From: Zizania palustris
Lineage: Eukaryota; Streptophyta; Magnoliopsida; Poales; Poaceae
DNA: 64,000 nt
Assembly: GCA_019279435.1 (NCBI GenBank)
Contig: JAAALK010000082.1
Location: 77,782,989-77,846,988, forward strand
Direction: 5' to 3'
The notes under the pieces are model-generated. The model was not told where the DNA came from. It did no database searches and worked only from the letters and a program-made list of their open reading frames with translations. Numbering within the stretch: position 1 is the first letter of the stretch; each line of letters opens with the position of its first letter. A program made the translations under genes and the position numbers. Shown here piece by piece: positions 21,469 to 30,928 of this stretch.

Positions 21469-22899
21469 AACCTAGTCCTAAAAGCTAAGTTCTCTGCCAC
21501 TGCTTGTGTCCCGAAGTGCGCTTGAGGGGGGAGCTTTGAAGTTTTCTTGCTTCGCGCACCCTCTGGCAAGGGGCTTCGGGTGCAGTTCGAAGGCCTTCTT
21601 TGCCTTCCACCATCCTTCGCGCTTCGGAGTTCACCCTCTGGCAAGGGGCTCCGCTTCGCGTGCCGAAGGCCTTCAAAGCCCTAGGGGCTACGAGGCAAGT
21701 TTTCACCCGCTTTATGAGGTATGTACACAGTCCGAAGCACCACTTCGATGTACAAATTTGCAATTACTTTAATAAAAAATAGAAGCCTTGCTTCGCCTTA
21801 AAATCGAAGCCTTGCTTTGCCTTTAAAGCAAAACTTTGCTCCATCTTATTAAAAGGCGAAGCCTTGCTTCGCATTTTAAAGCCGAAGCTTTGCTTCGCAT
21901 TTTAAAATCGAAGCTTCACTTCCTTTTCATTTAAAATCGAAGCTCTGCTGTGTCCTTATCAAGATCCGAAGCCAACAACCTCGTTCTTTTAAGAACCGAG
22001 GTTATAGCTTTGTATTGTTAAGGACCAAAGCACGACTTCGAAGACTATTTGAAACCGGAGCACCCCTCCGAAGGCTACACAGCTCCTCCGGGCCCGTAGC
22101 AGTGGGCTTTGACACTTCCGAGTGATGGCTCGGCAAGTCCGGGATTCCAGGCTCCGGCCTGATGCATCCCAGGGACGAAGATGGCCTAGAGTCGAAGGTG
22201 GCTCAGAGTCGTAGGTGGCTCAACCCATCGCTGGTTCGGTGAATCCACACCAAATATCCTTTTCATTCACTACAGGATCAAGCTCAAGAAGCCTTGCTTC
22301 ACTATCTCAACGCGCACCGAGGCCTCGCTTCGTGTGACGTGATCTAATCTAAAAATTAAGCATCTCAAAGTCATGCTTCACCTAAAATCTAAGTGCGTTT
22401 CGGAGCCTTGCTCGCGCACGTTATCCAAATCCAAGCATGCCGAAGCATGCTTCGCTTAATTTGACTATGCTGAAGCCTTGCTTTGCTCCAAATTAATCCG
22501 TTCGAAGCCCAAAAGAGGCCTTCGCTTAACGCGATATAAGCGTCTGAAGCCGCCAAAAAGGCGCACCCCTTCGCATTATTTAATTGCCCGAACCAGCAAT
22601 GACTAAGTCCCTAGCTACCATGCGCAAGGGGGGACCGAAGTATGTATGCGAAGTGTGCGAATGTAATGCGCAGTACGAGCGTGACAAGCTAAAACATTCC
22701 AAACAATCAAATTATGCGTAGCATGCAGACGAAGTATGCAAATACGATGAATCTCATTCATTAAATGATAATTGAGAAGTATGTTACAAATACACATCGA
22801 AAACAAAATTATGAATAGTCTGTATCTAAGCCTAAGAAAAAGTGAGCTCGAGGCCCCGACAAGTTCAACCCTCGCTTGCTCTTCTTCCAGGCAGGGCCC
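21469..22899 (+). repeat. Element C leader and GAAGCC-rich repeat region
   Basis: To about 21770 the sequence resembles the gag leader of J (GCGCACCCTCTGGCAAGGGG against GCGCACCCTTCGGTAAGGGG). Then, without any gag-pol, degenerate units of GAAGCCTTGCTTCGCATTTT type repeat from 21781 to 21960, and similar GAAGC-rich sequence continues to about 22560. A perfect CAGGC-TCCG-GCCTG hairpin lies at 22148-22161. No gene is supported. Confidence 0.65.
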
Positions 22900-24196
22900 C
22901 CTCAGCTGGACGAAGCCCCATCGGAGCCTGCTCTCCCACGGCCGGTCTGTCCGCGCCCCGAAGCCCACAGAACTCGCCTTTAACCTTGCAGTTTGTCAAA
23001 GTCTAGGATGCAGGTGGTGTCGTATCGAAGGCAGAGAAGTCTAGGGCTTCGCCACATGTTAAGGCCGTACCCGAAGGCTGTACCCCTTCGCCACTTAAGT
23101 CTACTTCAAAACAGCTTAAGTCTGGCGAGGAGGAAGAACTACGAAGAGGATCCGTCTTCACGGTAGCCAACAGATCCTGGGCTACTTCGGAAATGGCTTC
23201 GCCCTTAGGACTCCTCAGAAGCTTGAACCGAGGAGGGTCTTCGGACCTAGCTACTTCGAGCACCACCCAAAGCTGGCGAAGTTCCTCGGAATCCTCAAGT
23301 ACTTTGAGGTCAACATTCGAAGGCTAAGCCTAGGCAGGTATAAAGTACCCCCGCATTTATATTAATAAATTGATAAGTTTTTATAAGCCTACAACTAAGA
23401 ATTACAAGGAGCCTAAGGAGGTCCACACCTTTGGAGGCGGAGGCGTCGACGTCGAAGGCTGAGCTGGCGAGGCTTGTGCCCTAGCTCAGCAAAGACGAAG
23501 AGCCTTTTGGAGGCCGAGCACTGCTTCGCAACCTTGGGCCTTCCAAGGCTCCTGAAGGCGGCGCCATGCTCCGCGGACGCCCGAAGGAGGTGCCACCAAG
23601 TGCTGGCCTCCGAAGGCCACCGGAGTTGCCGAGGTCGCTGCCTCAAGGTGGTTGCACCCCAAGTCATGAAGCATCTGCAGCACTCCTTGGCCCACCACTC
23701 GGCTGACCATCAGAGCGAAGCCCTTCATCGACACCTCCGTCGTCGCAGCCACAGTCTTCAGGAACTCGACGCGATCCCCGACTAGGTCTCGAAGGCTGAA
23801 GTCTAGAGCCTAGAACTCAGTCCCTATTTGCTCAAGGACTAAGGTCAAGCTCGAAGTGGCTTCGTCGACATTATGAACAACGAAGTCCTCCAGGCAGTGG
23901 ACGTCTTTGTGAAGCTCTGAGTTCTCCACCGCCAACTTCGCTCTGGGCTCCTCCGAAGCTCGAAGCTCTGCCCAAAGCTTGTCAATCTCCGAGAACAAGA
24001 CCTCCCTCGCCTTCTCGGCCTCAGCCCTCGCCGTCTCTATGGAGGCTTCAGCTCACCTTCGCTTCTCGGCCTCCTCCTAGATCTCACGTCGGAGGGCATC
24101 CCTCTCTTCTGCCAAGTGAGCCATCCATTGGTCCGCAGATATTGCTGCTGCAACAATCAACGCGAAGGCCTGAAAGGATTCAACAAAATCATAAGT
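22900..24196 (-). pseudogene. Antisense gene of element C, C-terminal part
   Basis: Minus-strand homologue of the antisense genes in A and B. From the right, 24196-24170 ends in TTGAATCCTTTCAG, which looks like an intron 3' end. A coiled-coil exon follows (DQWMAHLAEERDALRREI, then KLWAELRASEEPRAKLAVE) with internal stops near 24079 and 24055. Then comes the C-terminal domain (LMVSRVVGQGVLQMLHDLG; PVAFGGQHLVAPPSG). A donor CCAAAG/GTGTGG lies near 23430, and a terminal exon reads ELRQLWVVLEVARSED to about 23003. The gene is cut in the intron by the truncated edge of element B; its start is at 53672. Function unknown. Confidence 0.65.
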
Positions 24197-24200
24197 GTGT

Positions 24201-24272
24201 ACTGGCCCACTATCGTCGCCGACGCCAAAGATCTGGTGCACACCTACCAAGGGTGTCAATGGATGGGACAGC
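24201..24272 (+). pseudogene. Integrase zinc-binding end of element B
   Basis: The plus strand reads YWPTIVADAKDLVHTYQGCQWMG, the end of the HHCC zinc-binding domain of Gypsy integrase. The second cysteine of the usual CxxC is kept (GC), while the first, as in TCQGC of A and J, has become Tyr. Element A is inserted right after the Gly codon; the rest of integrase resumes at 35529. Confidence 0.85.
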
Positions 24273-24767
24273 TGTTGGGGGAAAATATTCCATCTTCAGG
24301 GTTATTGCAGTAACAGGATAAAGGCTGGTGATTAAGTCAAAGATTTTCAGCATGTATCTCCGGGGATGCATTGAATCAAGTTCGAAGTATGATGACGGAC
24401 TCTAGTTCGGAGTATATCTTCGAATTTGGACTCTTCCGAGAGCTTCTTTGCCAGCTAAGATGGAAGACTTATCTTCTTTCTCATTAGATTAGTCTTTTAC
24501 CATTTTAGCCCTATTAAGGGTACCGAATAGTTTCCACTATGTCGGTTGTAATAGAGGGGTAACAGGGTCTTTTCCTTAATGTTTGGGCCTATAAATACCC
24601 CCCGTTTTACCCTGTAATAGGGACCGAATACAAGTTATTCAATACACACTTTCGAACTATTTTAAGCTATTATCCTTTCGGAGGCTTGGAATAGTTTCCT
24701 TCGCAAACACTTCGTTTGTTAGTTTCTAATCTTCAAAAACCTGTTAGCGTAATCTTTTACGCCAACA
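24273..24767 (+). repeat. 5' LTR of element A
   Basis: Begins TGTTGGGGGAAAATATTCC, ends TTTTACGCCAACA. TATAAATA at 24590-24597. It is the same family as the LTR of J (shared CCGAATAGTTTCCACTATG and GCCTATAAATACCCCC). Confidence 0.95.
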
Positions 24768-24786
24768 GTTGGCACCATCCGTGGGG
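24768..24786 (+). other. Primer-binding site of element A
   Basis: GTTGGCACCATCCGTGGGG. It differs from J and C at two positions that are C or G there and A here, consistent with C-to-T/G-to-A decay. Confidence 0.7.
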
Positions 24787-24829
24787 AACCTAGTCCAAAA
24801 AACCTCGTTTTCTACCAAGTTCTCAAACC

Positions 24830-26480
24830 ATGCCTCCTAAGCGGAGTGCAGGTGGTAATCCTGTTCAGAGGTCCCTCGGACCTCCGGAGCAAGATCTTCA
24901 GATACAGTTTAGGTCGAAGGACCTTCGACGTTTCCTCCACCTCAAACTCCGGAAGGGATTCCCCTTCCTCGAGCATACGGAGTTCCTCCGCCAACTCCAT
25001 CTATACTTCGGCCAGCCGGAGTCCCTCTTCCACCGCAAGTTCCACTTCGAACCGATCCCTATAGTTCTCAAGACCCGAAAGATCCTTCCAGAGGAGATGA
25101 AGACGGTCTTGGCGATATGGCCGCTCAAATGGCCAGTCTCCAAGCTGAAGTTGCAAGGTGGCGGCAAGAAGCCGCGAATAGGCTTCGTTCTCAAGCCACC
25201 CCAACCATTCCCGAAGTGCCCGAAGACGACGAGCTTATCTATACCGAAGCCCCGGAGAACGCTTCCTTCGACACCGAGTCTCCGCTGCATCCTGAGTTGC
25301 AGAAGTGCGCTTTGACCCTAAGTTCAAAACTTCGAAGCTTTGCAAGTATGCCGGAGATGAAGATCCTGGAGAATTCATCTGTTCTTATGCTTTAGCAATT
25401 GAAGCCAGTGGAGGAGTGCGGGACACTATGGAAAAATGTTTCCCCCTAGCTCTTCAAGGAGTGGCATTGCGGTGGTTCTGGTCTCTGAAGCCAGGATCAA
25501 TCAGTTCATGGGGGCAGTTGAAGAAGAAGTTCGTGAGTAACTTTCAGGGTACCTTCGTACCCCCTATGTCAACAGGAAGTCTTTTCCAGGTGAAGCAGCT
25601 CCCTGGAGAGACCTTAAGACAATATTTCAAGCGCTTCGCTCATACGAAGTCGCAAATTCGAGGGTTAACTACGTCTTCAGTAGTTGACGCAGCTCGAGAG
25701 GGAGTTATTCATCCAGGCCTCCTTGATAAACTTCACCGGAAAAGCATATCTTCTGTTTCTCAGTTGATGTCTTATTTCGAAGAGTATGCAAGGTCAGAAG
25801 AGGGATGGCTTCGGAGAACTGCTGTAACCCCGTCGATACTTCAAGAAGTGAAATTGGAAGTGAAAACTTCAGCACAACCACAAGGGCCTAGCTTCGAAGT
25901 TCAGCATGACAAGCGTAGGGGGCAAAAGCATCCTCGTTCAGAAGTTATGAACATTGCCCCCCCGCAGAAGTTTGCCCAAAGAGCTCCGCAACCCTCAGGA
26001 AGCAAGACCAGCGGCTGGAGGCCACCAGGGAAACCGGCTGGCAAAGGCCAGACCTTTTTCTGCTGTATCCATGGTGAAAACCGGAGTCACACAACTGATG
26101 CGTGCAAGGCTATACTTGCTCTGAGAGGAGAGTATTTGGAAAGAACTTCGGGTCGAGGCACTACTGACCGAGTTCCAGCTGAAGTGCGTCCGGAGCTTGT
26201 TCAGGCTGTGGCGCGGATAGAGAACTTCGATTCGGCAAGACGCCCTCCGGTGGTCAATATTATGCCACCTCCGAAGCAAGAAGAGGGGCAAGATTGAGGA
26301 AAAAGAGTAGTCCTCCCCATCTCCGGAGGAAGGACCCTCGGAAGTATGTCAAAGAGGCAGAGAAGAGAATATGTCAGAGAAGTGGGCCATATTGGAACCT
26401 CTTCGTCTGCAGCTGCTATGCCCGAATGGTCCCATGTGCCAATATCTTTTTCTGCAGATGATGCAGCTGGTGTTAAATTT
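24830..26480 (+). pseudogene. Tat gag of element A, frameshifted
   Basis: The start MPPKRS matches J. The first ~450 bp change frame several times. The coiled-coil start of capsid (LQAEVARWRQEAANRL, 25141-25188) and the capsid core (FDPKFKTSKLCKYAGDEDPG, then FPLALQGVALRWFWSLKPGS) are recognisable, the latter in a frame from 25305. A knuckle-like CCIHGENRSHTTDACK lies at 26065-26110. TGA at 26295-26297 follows EEGQD where J has CGC. The conserved block SKRQRREYVREVGHIGTSSS (26349-26408) leads into the protease frame through a +1 shift near 26480. Gag packages element RNA. Confidence 0.85.
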
Positions 26481-29400
26481 GCCACATGCAGACCCACTTG
26501 TCATCACTGCCGACATAGCGGGAACTGAGGTTCGGAGAGTATTAATTGACAGAGGGAGTTCGACGGATATTATTTTTGTCCAAGCTTTTGATCAACTCTG
26601 CATCTCCAGAAAGCACCTTCTCCCAGCAGCCCATCCGTTGCAAGGATTTGCAGGACCCCCTCTTGATGCCCTCGGCCAAATTGGCCAGGAAGTTACTTTC
26701 GGAGAGGGGCCACTGGCCAGGACAGAGGAAGTAATCTTCGATGTTGTGGATGCTCCATATGCATACAATGTCATCTTCGGAAGAGGCATGTTAAATCAAT
26801 TCGGAGCTGTGGCGCATCATAATTACTTATGTATGAAGATGCCCACACAGGCGGGAGTGCTCACTATTTTCAGAGATCAGGCCATCGCGCGAAGAGCGGA
26901 GTATGGTCATGGCCCTCCTCTTGACCCGAGACATGTGAACAGTGTGCAAGATAATCCGGAAGATTTTTCTGCTCCCAATGAATCTTCGAAGAAATCCTTC
27001 CCAAGACCAAGTCCCGAAGGAGAGATTGCAACGAAGGTTATCATCAAAGATGGCAAGGAATATTCATTTCAATTTGGTAAAGACTTGCCTCCAGAAGTTG
27101 CTACTTCCTTAGAGAAAGTAGTTGAGGAAAATTTAGATATCTTTGCTTGGTCTGATGAAGACATCACCGGAGTCAGTCAGGACATTATTGAGCACAGTCT
27201 ACTTGTGAACCCGAAGGCTCGGCCTATGCGGCAAGGACTCCGGAAGTTATCTACGGAGAGAGCTATCCTTGGCAAAGACGAAGTTGAAAAGTTGCTGAAG
27301 GCTGGGATTATCAGAGAAGTGGCTCATACGGAGTGGTTGGCCAACCCGGTCTTCATTATGAAGAAGTCTTCAGGGAAGTGGCGCATGTGTATTGATTTTA
27401 CATCCCTAAATAAAGCATGCCCCCGCGACCCCTACCCCATGCCCCGAATTGATCAATTGGTCGACTCCACTACTGGTTCGGAGTTATTAAGCTTCCTCGA
27501 CGTGTATTCCGGCTATCATCAAATTTGGTTAAAGCGCGAAGATGAAATCAAGACAAGCTTCGTAACTCCTTTAGGAGTCTTTTGTTATGTAAGAATGCCC
27601 TTTGGCTTAAGAAATGTCGGGGCTACTTTTTCGAGGTTAATTGCTTTAAAGAGTGCTTTAAAGCACCAACATAGCCTAGACTTAGCAGAAACATTCAATA
27701 GCCTTCGGGCATGTGGGATCCGTCTCAACCCCGAAAAATGTATCTTCGAGGCGCAGGCTGGAAAATTGTTAGGGTATCTAGTTTCAAGCAGAGGGATCAA
27801 AGCTAGCCCCACTCAGATAACTGCGTTGCAAAAGATGGCTCCCCCAGAGAATTTAAAGCAAGTGCAAAAGCTGACCGGTTGTCTTGCAGCACTTAGCAGA
27901 TTCCTAGCAAGGTCTGCGGAGAGAAGTTTGCCTATTTTCAAAGCATTGAAAGGGTCCGAAGATTTTGCATGGACACCGGAGTGTCAAAAGAGCTTCGAAT
28001 ATATTAAAAATTATCTCAGTAACCTTGCTACACTCACGGTGCTTGTTGCGGATGAAACCCTACTCCTCTACCTTCCAGCTACTGGCTCTACTGTCAGTGC
28101 AGTCCTTGTCAGGGAGGTTGATTTCAACGGGAAGTTGGTACAAAATCCAGTCTATTTTGTGTCCGAAGCATTATCCGGAGCAAAAACAAGATATTCTGAG
28201 CTTGAGAAATTCACTTATGCTCTGATAATGGCTTCGAGGAAGCTAAGGCATTATTTCTTGGCACATAATGTAATTGTACCAACTTCGTATCCTTTGGGAG
28301 ATATGCTCCGAAGTAAGGATTCCACTGGAAGAATTGGGAAGTGGGCCGTTGAGTTAGCACCCTTCGGCATATCCTTTGTGGCAAGAACAACAATTAAGTC
28401 GAAAGTGTTGGCGGACTTCGTGGCAGAATGGACTCCCCCTGTAGCATGGGCTCCGGAGAAGCCAAATGAAGGGATTTGGACTATTTACTCTGATGGAGCT
28501 TTCCAAGCATCTGTACTCCACAAAAGGCAAAAGGCAATGTACTCCGCAAGACTCAACTTTAAGTCTACCAATAATATAGCGGAGTATGAGGGAATTTTAT
28601 TGGGACTTCGAAAGGCACGTGCTCTAGGGGCTACAAGAGTTGTTATTAAAACAGATTCTCAGATTGTAGCAGGGCACGTAGAAAAGAGTTTCCAAGTCCG
28701 ACACCCGCGGCTTGCAAAGTACTTAGAAGAAATCCGGAAGATCGAAGCAGCATTTAAAGGGATTTCCATTCGGAATATATCTAGAGCAGAAAATATACAA
28801 GCTGACATCTTAGCAAAAGCTGCAGCCGGAGCTATGGACATACCCGAAGAAGCTTTTTATGAAGAACTCAGTATACCTTCAGTGCCACAAATTCCTGCCG
28901 CGGAAGTCCTTTGCATTTCAAGTACAGATTGGCGAAGTTCAATCATAGAAGTGTTTCAAGGAGAAGCAAATATGTCCGAAGGGCCACAACTTTCGATGTT
29001 AAAACTTAGAACTCGGAATTATCAAATAATCAACGGTATTTTATACAAGGCCGGAGTATGTTCCCCTCTGCTCCGATGTATATCTCAAGCCGAAGGTCAA
29101 GAAATTCTTCGAGAAATTCATGAAAGACTTTGCGGTAGCCATCTAGCCCCTCGAGCTTTGGCAGGAAAAACACTTCGCCAGGGGCTTTATTGGCCTACAA
29201 TAGTAGCTGATGCGGAGAGCTTGGTCCGCACTTGCCAAGGATGTCAGTGGATGGGATGAAGAAGTCATCGCCCACCAATAGCTCTTCAAGTCATTGCCCC
29301 AGTATGGCCCATGGCCAGATGGGGTATGGATCTTATTGGTCCCTTCCCAGCACTAAAAGGAAATTTGATGTTCGCAGTGGTAGCAATCGAATACTTTTCA

Positions 29401-30140
29401 AAGTGGGTCGAAGCAGAGCCCCTAACAGCTATCACTTCTAATAATGTTCAAAAATTTTCTGGAAGAATATCATATGCTGGTTCGGAGTGCCTCAGCAGCT
29501 GACAGTGGATAATGGAACACAATTTGATGCAGAACCTTTCAGGAAATTCTGTGAAGACCTAGGCATTCAACTATGTTTTGCTGCAGTAAGACATCCTCAA
29601 TCTAATGGAGCTGTTGAAAGAGCCAATGGTAATATCTTGTCAGGACTGAATCGAAGAATAGTAGGATTGGCAAAAGGATTGTGGACCAAAGAGCTCCCAA
29701 AGATCCTATGGTCTATCCGGACAACTCAGACAAGGTCTACCGGCTTCACTCCTTTCAGACTTTTATTCGGAGATGAAGCTATGACACCAACAGAGCTCAA
29801 AGGAGGATCACTTCGCAGCACCGAACCGGAAATAGAAGGAGAAAGACAAGCTTCACTGGATTTAATAGAGGAGACAAGACTTCGAGCTGTGGCAAATTTG
29901 TCAAAGTATCAGCAGCAGACGAAGACTTGGTTCGACCCGAAGGTCAAGATTAATGAACTTAGGCCGGGTCATCTCGTTTTGCGAAGTATTATAGCGCCAG
30001 GAAAATTAGGAAATAAATGGGAAGGTCCATACTTAATTGTTCGCTCAGGGCATCCTGGTTCATTTAAGTTAGCTAATTTGGAAGGTGAAGAGTTAGCGCA
30101 TACATGGCATGCGAAGCACCTAAAGCGATACTTCGCATAG
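26481..30140 (+). pseudogene. Gypsy pol of element A: protease, RT without YMDD, RNase H, integrase
   Basis: One frame is open from 26481 to a TGA at 29257-29259 (GCQWMG, then stop where J has CGA). Order: protease-like LIDRGSSTDI (J has VDGGTSADI), reverse transcriptase with KWRMCIDFTSLNKACP and MPFGLRNVGATFSRLI, RNase H (IYSDGAFQ; NIAEYEGILLGLRKA), integrase zinc finger. Relative to J, 57 bp are missing in frame at about 27650, removing the YMDD catalytic box. About 24 bp are missing in frame in RNase H near 28510. After the stop, integrase continues (MARWGMDLIGPFP), with a 1-bp loss near 29455, then VDNGTQFDAE and HPQSNGAVERANG to a stop at 30138-30140. Reverse transcription by this copy is impossible. 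Confidence 0.9.
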
Positions 30141-30297
30141 GGGCTCCTTGTAATCACTTGTAAACACTTTCCGAATCAATAAAGAATATGGTTCAGATAA
30201 TGCCTACCCCTCATAAACTTCCCACTTTCGAGTGGACGCACTGGAATAGCGGAGTTGACCGAGAGGGAAGTGTCATTAATTTGAATCCTATTTTCGG

Positions 30298-30543
30298 ACT
30301 TCGGACCACTGGTCCGAAGTTTCCGATGTGGTGGGCTGACATAATCCGGAGTCCAAGCCACCGGCTTGTAGGCATCCATAAAAGAGCCCGAGACCACAGA
30401 ATGCGGAGTCCAAGCCACCAGCTGGTAGACATCCGTAAAAAGAGTCCAAGGAGACCAAATGATACGAAGTCCAAGCCACCGGCTTGTAGGCATTCATCAA
30501 AAGAGTCCAAAGAGACCACTGCGAACTCCAAACCACTGGTTTG
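30298..30543 (+). repeat. Hairpin array of element A (period about 58-60 bp)
   Basis: Units of GTCCAAGCCACCGGCTTGTA...AAAAGAGTCC type repeat at about 30351, 30408, 30469 and 30527. Most contain a short inverted repeat with a 3-base loop. ACTTCGGACC-ACT-GGTCCGAAGT is a perfect 10-bp stem (30298-30320). CAAGCC-ACC-GGCTTG occurs at 30354-30368 and 30472-30486. CAAACC-ACT-GGTTTG lies at 30529-30543. The last differs from the others by a paired change at both stem positions. Confidence 0.8.
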
Positions 30544-30928
30544 ATAGAATTCACAAAAAGAGCCGAAGGAGGCCAAAACAAAACAGAGTTTGAGCCATGA
30601 GCTTCGAATGTCTGTTAAAAAAGTCCAAAGTGACAAATCATTTAGGACACTAAAGTGTCCGGAAAGTTATCCAAAGTGATTTCTTTCAAAATATAAGGTA
30701 CTAAGTTACCAATCTTCAGACTACAAATAGTCGAAGACATTTTATAAGATTTTAATCAATCTTTAAATTTTTTGAGGGGCTCCGAACCCCAAAAATTGTA
30801 CTCCTAAGTTTTTTCTTTGCGCCTAACCATCTTTGAATATAGTTCGAAGTTGCTTACACCCAAAGAGGGGCTGGTAAGTAGGGAGACAATTGTAAATCGA
30901 TATTTATTATTCGAACAATATGATTACA
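30544..30928 (+). other. Spacer between the hairpin array and antisense gene of A
   Basis: A decayed repeat unit (30585-30640) is followed by AT-rich sequence with no gene or clear motif. Confidence 0.5.

Noticed and set aside
21841..21930. Heat-shock-element reading of GAAGCTTC words in element C
   Set aside because: Only isolated GAA-nn-TTC pairs occur. Functional sites need at least three alternating blocks, and composition explains isolated ones.
30176..30636. Minus-strand Trp/Leu/Gly-rich open frames over the array of element A
   Set aside because: The repeated peptide reflects the tandem DNA unit. The real antisense gene ends upstream at 30929.
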